Shown: positions 1 through 7,521, numbered from the stretch's first letter. The stretch: 15,093 nucleotides of DNA from Lachnospiraceae bacterium (GCA_024695225.1 JAILIO010000111.1:1-15093), one strand, 5' to 3'. Notes: generated by a model not told the origin, from the letters alone. Numbers and translations: made by a program.

Positions 1-499
1 TGACCATTTCTTCAAAGAATCCCTTAAGGTCATCTCCCTTGGATGATGCTATCTCTGAGGCCTTTTCGGACACTCCTCTGGCAACTGTCAGGATCGTTCC
101 TTCCTTGGGTTTCATAACGGCTTTATATGCAGTTTCAACCGCTTTTTCAAAGGCTTCCGACAGGTCCGATGTGCCCAGGGTCTCCTTATCTCTTATGGAT
201 TTTGTAAACCCTCTGAACAACTGCGACAATATGACCCCGGAATTGCCTCTGGCCCCTCTCAGCGAGCCTCCGGAAACAGCCTTGCAGAGGGATTTCATCT
301 CCACATCGTTTGACATGTAGAGGGTTGCAACCTCCCGGGCTGCGGACATCACAGTCAATGTCATGTTTGTGCCTGTATCTCCGTCCGGCACAGGAAAAAC
401 GTTCAGTTCATTTATATGATCCCTGTCTGACTCAAGCTTTCTTGCGCCACACAGAAACATATGGGCAATCATACGGGGATCAAGTGTCTGCTCTCCCAA
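1..499 (-). CDS. yloV: DAK2-domain protein YloV / FakA-like fatty acid kinase, N-terminal part (cut by window edge)
   Basis: The first 166 residues are present and the rest lies left of the window. The N-terminus carries the DhaL/DAK2 nucleotide-binding signature: NVFPVPDGDTGTNM at residues 33-46, whose aspartates bind Mg-ATP in this family, followed by SGGSLRGARGNSG (residues 76-88). Known members such as FakA of Staphylococcus phosphorylate FakB-bound fatty acids; B. subtilis YloV lies next to yloU and rpmB, as here. I chose a TTG start at 499 because a perfect AGGAGG (508-513) lies 8 bases upstream; the first in-frame ATG comes only at residue 10. That ribosome binding site abuts the yloU stop codon, so translation is probably coupled to yloU. 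The family is clear. The fatty-acid kinase role is inferred from family and context. Confidence 0.9.
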   Translation of the reverse strand, partial: MGEQTLDPRMIAHMFLCGARKLESDRDHINELNVFPVPDGDTGTNMTLTVMSAAREVATLYMSNDVEMKSLCKAVSGGSLRGARGNSGVILSQLFRGFTKSIRDKETLGTSDLSEAFEKAVETAYKAVMKPKEGTILTVARGVSEKASEIASSKGDDLKGFFEEMV

Positions 500-512
500 T
501 GTAATATCCTCC

Positions 513-872
513 TCAATCGATCACGCGCACGCCTTCGACGTACACGTCAACTCTCTCAGTAGTAAGGCCTGTGAACTGCTCCAGCCTGTATTTCACAGAC
601 TCCTGAAGATTTGCAGCCACTGTCATTATGCTGACTCCATAGGAAACGATGATGTGAAGATCCACTGAAATACGGCTGTCCTTCATCACAACGCGTATAC
701 CCCGGGTGCTGTCCCTGCCGCCGAGCAGCTTCACAATGCCGTCCTTCATACCCACGGCCGCCATACCGACCACGCCGAAGCACTCATCGGCAACGGCTGC
801 GGCACATCTCGCCACTACGCTCTCGTCCACATCGATCCTGCCCAGATGTGTATCTATCGATGAATTTCCCAT
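513..872 (-). CDS. yloU: Asp23/Gls24 family envelope stress response protein (YloU-like)
   Basis: A 119-residue protein that is almost entirely one Asp23/Gls24 domain. It starts with a short lead (LGRIDVDESVVARCAAAVA), has the GVVGMA segment near residues 34-39, and ends with the beta-rich ISVDLHIIVSYG (about 68-79) and a V-x-V-x-V-x-G-V tail. It has no signal peptide or membrane segment. Known Asp23-type proteins are abundant cytoplasmic proteins at the membrane linked to the cell envelope; the precise role of YloU is unsettled. The ATG at 872 has an AGGAGG-type site a few bases upstream. The gene is first in a two-gene unit with yloV, and its TGA stop touches the yloV ribosome binding site. 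Its promoter is divergent from that of rpmB. Confidence 0.92.
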   Translation of the reverse strand: MGNSSIDTHLGRIDVDESVVARCAAAVADECFGVVGMAAVGMKDGIVKLLGGRDSTRGIRVVMKDSRISVDLHIIVSYGVSIMTVAANLQESVKYRLEQFTGLTTERVDVYVEGVRVID

Positions 873-890
873 CTGTCCTCCTGTCTTTTT

Positions 891-920
891 ATAATAATAA
901 ATTCAGATTTCCTCTTGCAA
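891..920 (-). promoter_or_regulatory. Predicted sigma-A promoter of yloU-yloV
   Basis: On the minus strand, TTGCAA (920-915) is followed after 18 bases by TATTAT (896-891), giving a leader of roughly 15-20 bases before the ATG at 872. The hexamer TTGCAA is its own reverse complement and also serves as the best -35 for rpmB on the other strand. Predicted by eye only. Confidence 0.5.
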
Positions 921-943
921 TGAAAAAAGTCTTTTGCTATTAT
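915..943 (+). promoter_or_regulatory. Predicted sigma-A promoter of rpmB
   Basis: TTGCAA (915-920), a 17-base spacer and TATTAT (938-943) fit a housekeeping promoter, with a start expected near 950 and a leader of about 50 bases. A second possible -10, TATACT, overlaps at 941-946 but would need a 20-base spacer. The -35 hexamer coincides with that of the divergent yloU promoter. Confidence 0.55.
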
Positions 944-999
944 ACTTTCGTTGCGCGTTAAAAGCAAATAAAAATATGTCCTAAGGGAGGTGCTTAAAA

Positions 1000-1182
1000 A
1001 TGGCCAAATGTGATATATGCGGAAAGGGAGCCCATTTCGGCTGCAAAGTCAGCCACTCACACAGAAGGGCAAACCGTATGTGGAATTCCAATGTCAGAAA
1101 GGTTACCTGCAAAGTCAACGGAGCTACAAAGACAATGCATGTATGTACCAGATGTCTGAGATCAGGAAAAGTTGAGCGCTAA
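1000..1182 (+). CDS. rpmB: 50S ribosomal protein L28
   Basis: A 60-residue ribosomal protein of the large subunit. The N-terminus MAKCDICGKGAHFG, the NRMWNSNVRKV segment (residues 25-35) and the CTRCLRSGK tail are typical of L28. Two CxxC pairs (Cys4/Cys7 and Cys49/Cys52) make this the zinc-binding (C+) form of L28 rather than the cysteine-free form. The length is normal. A strong AGGGAGGTG site precedes the ATG. The gene is alone in its transcript: its own promoter lies at about 915-943 and a terminator follows directly, with the TAA stop at 1180-1182 running into the A tract of that hairpin. Confidence 0.97.
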   Translation: MAKCDICGKGAHFGCKVSHSHRRANRMWNSNVRKVTCKVNGATKTMHVCTRCLRSGKVER

Positions 1183-1216
1183 AAAAGGCCCGGAGCAAAA
1201 TTGCTCCGGGTTTTTT
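1181..1216. terminator. Bidirectional rho-independent terminator between rpmB and the J-domain gene
   Basis: An uninterrupted inverted repeat CCCGGAGCAA (1189-1198) / TTGCTCCGGG (1201-1210) is flanked by six A residues on the left (1181-1186) and six T residues on the right (1211-1216). It therefore works as a terminator in both directions. It ends rpmB on the plus strand and the long leftward gene series on the minus strand. Confidence 0.93.
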
Positions 1217-1679
1217 ATACCACTTTGTATCTGTCCATCATACTCTCTTTAAGTTTTTCATACTCTTTGGTAATGCTTCTGAACACTTCCCTGTCCCCCG
1301 AATGGTTATCGGGATGATATATCTTTGAAAGATCCCTGTACCTCTTTTTCAGGGCCACAGGGTCTCTCACGCCCCTGAAGAAAACACTCACATCCTCTTC
1401 AGCCATGTTCCTGTCGGACAGAAGAGCCTCCCTGGCGTCCAGCCTCGCCCATTTTTCTCTCAGATCCCTTCTGTCGGAATCAAGCTCGGCGAACCCTCTT
1501 TTGAGGATGTCCAGTTTTTGCTCGATCATGTTTTTGTCGCGATTGATCTTTTCCCATTCGGCCTTTATGCGCACATTCTCCATAAAAAGCCACACCTTGT
1601 CTATGGATTCGGCTTCATCATGGGGTTCTGCATCCCTGGCTTCTTCGTACATAAGGTCTTCCGGATCTTCGTATCTCAA
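1215..1679 (-). CDS. Coiled-coil protein with C-terminal J domain
   Basis: A 154-residue protein. Residues 1-25 are rich in acidic residues. Residues about 28-95 are strongly charged and helical (likely coiled coil). The C-terminal part (about 97-148) reads as a J domain: DPVALKKRYRDLSKIYHPD with the HPD tripeptide at 122-124, then a helix ending EYEKLKES. J domains stimulate the ATPase of Hsp70/DnaK, so this is probably a specialised DnaK co-chaperone; its client is unknown. It has no Gly/Phe region or zinc fingers, so it is not DnaJ itself. I used TTG at 1679: GAGGAG lies 9 bases upstream and an in-frame TAA lies about a dozen codons further up. The only early ATG (residue 10) has a weak site. 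It is the last gene of the leftward series. Confidence 0.82.
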   Translation of the reverse strand: MRYEDPEDLMYEEARDAEPHDEAESIDKVWLFMENVRIKAEWEKINRDKNMIEQKLDILKRGFAELDSDRRDLREKWARLDAREALLSDRNMAEEDVSVFFRGVRDPVALKKRYRDLSKIYHPDNHSGDREVFRSITKEYEKLKESMMDRYKVV

Positions 1680-1727
1680 TTCTTCAGGCTCCTCGTCTGA
1701 CTGTTCAAAGGTTTACAATTGTGATCA

Positions 1728-2147
1728 TCATTCACTGTCCGAGCTGTCGTTGTCCTTATCGGGGAATACCATATCAACTGCCGTGTCATCGGGCATATCC
1801 GGTCCCTTGGGACCAAAGAATCTGTCAATGACATCAGGCGCCATATCCAGAAGTTTGGCAACGGTGTTCTGATCCTTTACGCTCACAAGCCTTGTTATGC
1901 CATTTCGGATGACCAGAACTGCCGAAGGAGACATCTTGCCGTGCATTCCCCCGGCATTTCCAACACCGCTCTTGGTGCCTGAGGCCGCTCCGCCCCCTGC
2001 TCCGAAGGACACCTCCACAAGCGGCACTATGATCGTATCACCGACTGTCACAGGTTCTCCCACCACAGTCTTTGAAGAAATCAGGCCATGCATCCCGTCA
2101 ATAAGGGAATCGATAACGGAATCAAAACTCTTGTCATTATCAGACAT
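1728..2147 (-). CDS. ytfJ: GerW/YtfJ family sporulation protein
   Basis: A 139-residue protein that matches the GerW/YtfJ family: an N-terminal helix (FDSVIDSLIDGMHGLI), the segment VVGEPVTVGDTIIVPLVEVSFGAGGG (about 28-53), a glycine-rich stretch, SPSAVLVIRNG, and an acidic tail. In B. subtilis, YtfJ (GerW) is a spore protein needed for normal germination. Clostridial members are taken as sporulation proteins by homology. The gene begins at ATG 2147, which overlaps the stop of the DUF2953 gene by one base (TAATG), matching the ytfI-ytfJ pairing known in Bacillus. The site AGAAGGGAG lies upstream inside the preceding gene. Spore function is inferred; membership is clear. Confidence 0.93.
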   Translation of the reverse strand: MSDNDKSFDSVIDSLIDGMHGLISSKTVVGEPVTVGDTIIVPLVEVSFGAGGGAASGTKSGVGNAGGMHGKMSPSAVLVIRNGITRLVSVKDQNTVAKLLDMAPDVIDRFFGPKGPDMPDDTAVDMVFPDKDNDSSDSE

Positions 2148-3166
2148 TACTCTTTCTCCCTTCTGAATCTCTTTATCGTCTTTTTGATGTCTTTATCTAT
2201 GTACAGCAGAAAGCCCTGGTATAAAAGCACGACTATCATTATGTGGCCTTTAGCCGACAGATCCAGCAAAAACGTACTGTTGTCATAATCGGCAGTGTAG
2301 TCTGTGTGCCCCGCCACAAAGGGATATGCCATGGAATATATCTCTGTTATGAGCCCCGTGGAATCGGGATCCCCGGTGCCAACCGTAAGATCGGCTTTCC
2401 AGTTTCTGGGAAGGATCTCTGTTATGATCTTCCCGCCTCTCCTGACAGCTTTTTCAAAAGCCCGTCCCGTGCGTTCTGCCTGCAGCAGCATCAGATAATA
2501 ATTGATATATTCAGGCGCCTTTATGATATTATCACAGGCTTTTTTCAAAGTACAGAACACTTTCCGGACTATATCCGGAAGACGGCTTAAATACTCGAAA
2601 AACTTAAATATTTTATTTTCTTCTTCAGGTTCATCAGTTATTTCATCTTCATCCGGGGCGCTGTCCTGCGGTCCCTCAGAGTTTTCAGCCTCGTCACCAC
2701 CGCTCTGTTCAGAAGTCTCATCACCGGGGCCTTGATCCGAAACCTCTTCACCAGCTCCGTCGCTGTCCTCTGCGGAGGAAAGGTCGTCAGAGGCCACGGT
2801 TTCTCCGATATCCCCGGCATCTCCGGTTTCCTCCAGTGCCATCTGAAGATCTTCATCCGTGATGTACCCGTCCTCCGGGTTCTCATTGTCATCAGGTCCC
2901 GGAATTCTGAATACAGTGAAACACAGGACTTTCACTTTCACATCCAGACTTCCGTTCCAAACTCCCGTTGCCCGAACAAACCCAAAGAGCCAGTTGGCAT
3001 TGAGCCGGGCATCCACCGGGGGGTCCCCTTCATTTTCAGTGCGCACGGCAGAAAGTTTATAAAATACCGGGAAAAACAGCACCAGAAGCAATATGATCAG
3101 GATCACTGCAATGATCAAAAGCAGCACGATCCCTATAGTCTTTAATACGGCAAGAAATACAGCCAT
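2147..3166 (-). CDS. DUF2953 domain-containing membrane protein (YtfI-like)
   Basis: A 339-residue protein. An N-terminal membrane segment (about 8-35, nearly all Leu/Ile/Val) is followed by a beta-rich start (NANWLFGFVRATGVWNGS) and, at the end, the DUF2953 signature region: NWKADLTVGTGDPDSTG (about 255-271) and a hydrophobic C-terminal strand or helix (about 308-323). Between these, residues about 90-185 form an Asp/Glu/Ser/Gly-rich low-complexity stretch. No enzymatic function is established for DUF2953. The B. subtilis homologue YtfI is next to ytfJ, and the same order is kept here with a TAATG overlap at each end. It probably acts at the membrane together with GerW in spore-forming cells; this is inference from context. 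Confidence 0.87.
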   Translation of the reverse strand: MAVFLAVLKTIGIVLLLIIAVILIILLLVLFFPVFYKLSAVRTENEGDPPVDARLNANWLFGFVRATGVWNGSLDVKVKVLCFTVFRIPGPDDNENPEDGYITDEDLQMALEETGDAGDIGETVASDDLSSAEDSDGAGEEVSDQGPGDETSEQSGGDEAENSEGPQDSAPDEDEITDEPEEENKIFKFFEYLSRLPDIVRKVFCTLKKACDNIIKAPEYINYYLMLLQAERTGRAFEKAVRRGGKIITEILPRNWKADLTVGTGDPDSTGLITEIYSMAYPFVAGHTDYTADYDNSTFLLDLSAKGHIMIVVLLYQGFLLYIDKDIKKTIKRFRREKE

Positions 3167-3540
3167 TATCTGCCTTCCGTGTCCAGTTTCAAAATATAAT
3201 CCCTTACATCCGCGTTCCCTGTGTCCTTAAGACAGTCCTCTGTCATTCTCTTTACGACTGACAGCGCCCCGCGGTATGTGGAAGAAATACCTGCCACGGT
3301 ATAATCTTCCTCATGATGGTGATACTGCGCTTTCATAGAAGCGGTATTTATGATGCTGAGAAAGGCCCCGTTCCGCTCCAGGCATACCATGTACACGGAC
3401 GGAGAATACCACCCCTTTGACAGCAGCCCTATCTCCCCCTTCGGGTTCTTCACTTCACAGCTATATACTTTCTTTAAAAATCTCAACATCTGTGCACCCG
3501 TGATGTCTCCGACAGACAGAAGGCCTGTTCCTTGTATCAT
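3166..3540 (-). CDS. Hypothetical protein, 124 residues
   Basis: I do not recognise this family. The protein has no signal peptide or membrane helix and looks like a small soluble alpha/beta protein. It has a beta-rich middle (VYMVCLERNGAFLSIIN, about 49-65), a His-rich turn (YHHHEED, about 73-79) and a helical end (GALSVVKRMTEDCLKD). Its stop overlaps the DUF2953 start by one base (TAATG), so it is translated in the same unit as DUF2953 and GerW. The ATG at 3540 has only a short AAGGG site a few bases upstream. It lies 42 bases after the HD-GYP gene. Coding is supported by the tight spacing and the lack of any competing frame. Confidence 0.7.
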   Translation of the reverse strand: MIQGTGLLSVGDITGAQMLRFLKKVYSCEVKNPKGEIGLLSKGWYSPSVYMVCLERNGAFLSIINTASMKAQYHHHEEDYTVAGISSTYRGALSVVKRMTEDCLKDTGNADVRDYILKLDTEGR

Positions 3541-3582
3541 CAGCCCTTAAATCCGCCTTGTGGATCAAAACCTTAATGATCA

Positions 3583-4645
3583 TCAATGAATGGATTCTAT
3601 CTCCAGATCCGTCCTGACCGAAAGATCGATTATCTCGTCCTTTGATGTCTTTATCAGCGGCCGGGAAAGCTTCTTGTCGTTCACAAGGATGATATTTCCA
3701 TGGGTGCCGTCAGAGAGCTCAACTTCAAAACCCAGCTGGGTGGAAGCCACATGGCGCATTATGGGATTCAGCACGTTCATGTCGAACCTGGTAGCGCCGT
3801 CCTTCTCAAAGTTTGCGATGACCTGGAAGGGATTCAGAGGCATCCTGTACACCCTGACTCTGGTCATGGCTTCGTAGGCATCCACTATGGCAATATACTT
3901 GGCAAATCTGTCTATCTGATTCCCCCTTAAATGAAAGGGATAACCGCTGCCGTCCATGCGCTCGTGGTGCTGGAGCGCCACCTTTGCGATCACCGGGTCT
4001 ATGCCCTCCATCCCGTTCAGCATATCGTAACCAAGCCTTGCATGGGTCCTTATTATTGCAAACTCTTCATCTGTAAGTTTACCCGGCTTGTTCAGTATAT
4101 TCGGGTCTATCAGGAGTTTCCCGACGTCGTAGAGAAAACCGCACATTATGAAAATAAAGGTGTCATTCTGGGTTATATCCAGCCATTTTGAAAAGACACC
4201 TGCGATTATAGCGCTGTTAAGAGTATGCGCATATGTGACATCCTCCTCGCCGGGCGTCATATTGTAAAGGAAATCCAGCATGCGCTCCCCTGTAGATGCA
4301 CAGCGGACAAGCCTTGAATAAATCTGCATTATCGCCCGCACATCAACAGGTTTTTTCTCAGTTATCGCCGAATCGATGATCCCTCTGTACTTAGGCATAT
4401 CCGACCGGTATGCCGCAGAGAATTTCTTGAAATCAGCGCTGAGCATGACCTTCTCGAAATGAGTAGTGGCCAGATCTATATCTTCTTTTACTGATACGGC
4501 AATGACATTATGCCTTCCGAGAACTTTTATATCGTCATCGGAAAGCACATCTCCGCCGGTAAAAAAGAACCTTCCCGCTATAGTCCACAACATCCTCGAA
4601 AAGCAACATACCGGGCTTTAATTCCATCTGTGCTATTGTCTTCAT
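3583..4645 (-). CDS. HD-GYP domain signalling protein, frameshifted near its start; HD motif reads YD
   Basis: The long frame (336 codons, from an ATG at 4593) contains an HD-GYP-type domain, the c-di-GMP phosphodiesterase family. Residues are numbered from that ATG. Visible are YAH (121-123), LYDVGK (154-159), NKPGKLTDEE (168-177), H184, QHHERMDGSGYP (208-219) and IVDAYEAM (236-243). The canonical LHDIGK is LYDVGK here, so one metal-ligand histidine is tyrosine. The ATG at 4593 has no usable ribosome binding site. A different frame starts at ATG 4645 with GGAGG 9 bases upstream and encodes MKTIAQMELKPGM...VLF, the typical start of this family. The two frames join if one T is removed from the T6 run (4561-4566), giving a 353-residue protein. 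Without that the upstream frame stops after 36 codons. This is either a sequencing error, a true lesion or a recoding site. Activity as a phosphodiesterase is therefore doubtful. Confidence 0.82.
4561..4566 (-). other. Homopolymer frameshift site in the HD-GYP gene
   Basis: Six A residues on the plus strand (T6 in the gene). Reading ...GGG AAG GTT CTT TTT continues in the +1 frame as ACC GGC GGA GAT if one base is dropped or skipped. This joins ...DYSGKVLF to TGGDVLSDDD, which is the expected family sequence. Confidence 0.75.
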
Positions 4646-4698
4646 AATACTTTTCCTCCAAATGAAGTATAAGAAAAACAGGATGTCAAGTCAACATT

Positions 4699-6165
4699 TC
4701 AGCCGTTGTAGTCGTATACGCCAAAATACTGATCAAAGACCCTCTTGGCCAGTGGCACGGCGTAGTCACCTCCGCTCCCCGCGCCTTCGATGATGACAGT
4801 TACCGCTATCTCCGGCTCCTCAGCAGGGGCGTAGCCGGTAAACCAGGCATGGCTCTGTCCTTTCACCGTGCCATACTCGGCAGATCCGGTCTTTCCGGCA
4901 GCGGTGTAGGAAAGACCGTTCAGTTTCTTTCCGGTGCCCCCGTCCACCACCGCTTCCATCAGGGTCCGTATAGCCTGGCTTTCAGTTTCCGTCATAAGCG
5001 ATCCGTATCTCTCGGATTTAAATTCCTGCACCACTTTGCCGTTTGCATCCGTTATGCTGTCCGCCAGTCTCATTTTCATAAGGACGCCGTTATTTGCCAC
5101 AGCGCATGTCATCATATTCAGGTGAAGGGGCGTGATGGTGGTCATACCCTGCCCTATGCATATCTCCATCATATCACCGTCGCTGAGTTCGTTGCTGACC
5201 GCAACAGAGCTTTTCGATGTAGGCAGGTCTATGGGCAGTTCCGAGCCGAAAAGGCACTGGGAAAGAGTCCTGTTCAGGCTGTCCCGGTCAAGCCCCATGC
5301 CTATATTTGCATAGGAGGAATTGCAGGATTTTGCAAATGAAGACTTGAAGTTCACATTTCCGTGGACAGAGCCGTGGTAACAGCTGATGCTGTCCTGACC
5401 GCTGGTGTACTTTCCGGTGCAGTTGTATTTATAATTGGAATAAGTGTCCGGATTCTCCCTTATGTATTCAAGGGAAGTAAATATCTTAAATGTGGACCCG
5501 GGGGGATACAGACCGTCCTTCACCCGGTTCAGCAGCACCGAAGAAGATGCATCATACTGGACCTTTTCCCATATCTCTTCGATCTGATTAGGATCGAAAT
5601 CCGGCTTTGACACCATGGCCAGGATCCGCCCCGTCTTCACTTCAGTCACCAGTATCGCCCCGTCGTAGACTCCCAGAGTCGACGATGCCACAGACTGAAG
5701 GGCCGGATTCAGGGTCGTGTTCACATCGTCCCCGGGATATTTGTCCCCTGTGGTGTCATATTTTACCTTGTCATTCAGGGAAATGGAGGAATTCACCAGA
5801 TAAAAATTGTAAACCGACTCTATACCCGATTTCCCTTTTGCTGCGTAGCCCACCGCATGGGCATAGAGGGAGCCGAAGGGATAGGACCTCACATCCTTCC
5901 CGTCCTCACCAGTCACAGTCTCCGCAAGCACCGTATGGTCTGCGGCGTAAATGGTGCCCCGGGTGTGCTGCTTGGACAGCACAGCCGTATGGGTGTTGTA
6001 GCTGTTGGACATAAGCTTCCTCTGGTTTGTGAGGGCATAGTGGGCGAAATACACGCACATGGCAAAGAACACTGCGCCAAACATGACACAGATCACAATG
6101 GCGCTGACCCTCATGCTGGGAAGCCTGAAATAATCTATCTTTCTCCTGTCTCTTCTACGATCCAT
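4699..6165 (-). CDS. Class B penicillin-binding protein (D,D-transpeptidase), partner of the adjacent SEDS protein
   Basis: A 488-residue membrane-anchored transpeptidase that cross-links peptidoglycan. A basic N-terminus and one membrane helix (about 19-42) are followed by a short pedestal region with KQHTRGTIYAAD (65-76, the RGxIxDRxG-type motif) and the transpeptidase domain. Its active-site motifs are all intact: S224-T-F-K227, S280-C-N282 and K425-T-G427. At under 500 residues it lacks PASTA domains and is shorter than PBP2 or SpoVD. It resembles PbpA-type proteins found beside ftsW/rodA. ATG 6165 is preceded by AGAGAGG. It lies 19 bases after the SEDS gene, so the two are surely co-transcribed and likely form one synthase complex. 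Whether it serves division, elongation or sporulation cannot be read from the sequence. Confidence 0.95.
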   Translation of the reverse strand: MDRRRDRRKIDYFRLPSMRVSAIVICVMFGAVFFAMCVYFAHYALTNQRKLMSNSYNTHTAVLSKQHTRGTIYAADHTVLAETVTGEDGKDVRSYPFGSLYAHAVGYAAKGKSGIESVYNFYLVNSSISLNDKVKYDTTGDKYPGDDVNTTLNPALQSVASSTLGVYDGAILVTEVKTGRILAMVSKPDFDPNQIEEIWEKVQYDASSSVLLNRVKDGLYPPGSTFKIFTSLEYIRENPDTYSNYKYNCTGKYTSGQDSISCYHGSVHGNVNFKSSFAKSCNSSYANIGMGLDRDSLNRTLSQCLFGSELPIDLPTSKSSVAVSNELSDGDMMEICIGQGMTTITPLHLNMMTCAVANNGVLMKMRLADSITDANGKVVQEFKSERYGSLMTETESQAIRTLMEAVVDGGTGKKLNGLSYTAAGKTGSAEYGTVKGQSHAWFTGYAPAEEPEIAVTVIIEGAGSGGDYAVPLAKRVFDQYFGVYDYNG

Positions 6166-6184
6166 GATCCTCTCTCTAAAGCCA

Positions 6185-7513
6185 CTATATTTCGGAAGAA
6201 TACGCCCGGGCCGACACCCCTTCCGTCACATAGAACATCACCAGGGTAGTCAGCACCGAAGTCCCTCCGGAACTCAAAAGCGGGAAGGTGACTCCGGTCA
6301 TGGGGATAAACTTCGTGCCGCCGCCCACGGTCAGGAATATCTGGAAAATATATGTCACCCCAAGTCCGAAACTTATGATCCTGTCAAATCTGTCAAAAGC
6401 TGCCCCGGAAATGATCACGAAGTCCAGAAATGTGGCAAACGCAAGCCCCACCAGGGCCAGGGCAAATATGATCCCCAGTTCCTCGGTTATGGCGGAAAAA
6501 ATAAAATCCTGTTCCACATAAGGGATGGAGGTGGGATTTCCACACATAAGCCCCGTTCCGAAAAGTCCACCGCCGCTTATGGCAAAAAGGGACTGGGTCA
6601 CCTGATACCCGGCATCCTCTATCATGCTCCAGGGGTCCAGCCACGCATCCACCCTCATTTTCACGTGGGTAAAGTATTTGTAGGCTCCCAGGCTCCCGAT
6701 GGCTGCCATCCCGGCCCCTGCCACCAGATAAGGCCATCTGCCCGTGGCATAGAACAGTATGGCCAGGTAGACCACAAAGAAAATAAGGGCGCTTCCCAGA
6801 TCTCTTGACAGCACCAGGAGCAGCACAAGGGACAGGGAGATAAGAGCTGTCTCCACAACTTCCTTCATGCCGGAATGTTCAAAAAATGCCGATGAGAGAT
6901 AGAAAACGAACAGGATCTTCACAAGTTCCGAGGGCTGGAAGGTGATCCCGTGGATGGTATATGAGATCCTGGCGCCGTTTACTGCGCTTCCCAGGAAAAA
7001 CACAACCGCAAGGGCAGAAACGCTCACCACCGCATACAGCCATTTGAGATCCGGCAGCCTTTTGAGACTGTCTATCAGATAAGGGATCACAAGACACACC
7101 GCCGTGGAGACCACGATGATGAAGAACTGTTTCACAGCTCCGCTGAAATCCAGACGCATCAGCATGATACACCCTATCGACAGCATCATGCACATGTTGT
7201 TTATCAAAAGCCTGTCCCCTTCGGGATAGATCATATTGGTCAGCACGATCAGGGCAAAGATCAATATCTGCTGGAAAGCATACAGCAGGAGATAAGTGGG
7301 TTTCCCCGTTCTGAGGCACACCACCGCTGCCCCTGAGAAATGTGTGAGGAACATGAGCACCAGCTGCAGGTCACAGATCACTTTTATATGTTTCCAGCCT
7401 TTTGAAGTCAGCGCAAAAAAACTCAATGCCGTAAATACGCACAGGTACATGGGCATAAAGTATTTTGAAAGATGCAGCAGATATGATTCGAGGTAATTAA
7501 AAGCCTGTCCCAT
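6185..7513 (-). CDS. SEDS family peptidoglycan polymerase (FtsW/RodA/SpoVE)
   Basis: A 442-residue polytopic membrane protein with about ten or more hydrophobic helices. Family landmarks are FQPSEL (192-197), SRDLGSALIFF (236-246, containing the aspartate essential for glycosyltransferase activity in RodA), GYQVTQSLFAISGGGLFGTGL (302-322), the extracytoplasmic ITEELG (342-347) and GVTFPLLSSGGTS (407-419). SEDS proteins polymerise lipid II into glycan strands together with a class B PBP, and the next gene encodes one. The ATG at 7513 lies 8 bases after the zapA stop with no strong ribosome binding site, so its translation may depend on zapA. FtsW is plausible given ZapA upstream, but RodA or SpoVE cannot be excluded, so no symbol is given. 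Confidence 0.95.
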   Translation of the reverse strand: MGQAFNYLESYLLHLSKYFMPMYLCVFTALSFFALTSKGWKHIKVICDLQLVLMFLTHFSGAAVVCLRTGKPTYLLLYAFQQILIFALIVLTNMIYPEGDRLLINNMCMMLSIGCIMLMRLDFSGAVKQFFIIVVSTAVCLVIPYLIDSLKRLPDLKWLYAVVSVSALAVVFFLGSAVNGARISYTIHGITFQPSELVKILFVFYLSSAFFEHSGMKEVVETALISLSLVLLLVLSRDLGSALIFFVVYLAILFYATGRWPYLVAGAGMAAIGSLGAYKYFTHVKMRVDAWLDPWSMIEDAGYQVTQSLFAISGGGLFGTGLMCGNPTSIPYVEQDFIFSAITEELGIIFALALVGLAFATFLDFVIISGAAFDRFDRIISFGLGVTYIFQIFLTVGGGTKFIPMTGVTFPLLSSGGTSVLTTLVMFYVTEGVSARAYSSEI

Positions 7514-7521
7514 CAGAAGTT

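Noticed and set aside
1405..1872. A 155-codon rightward open frame across the J-domain and GerW genes
   Set aside because: Its Ser/Leu-rich product is a typical shadow of two strongly supported genes on the other strand.
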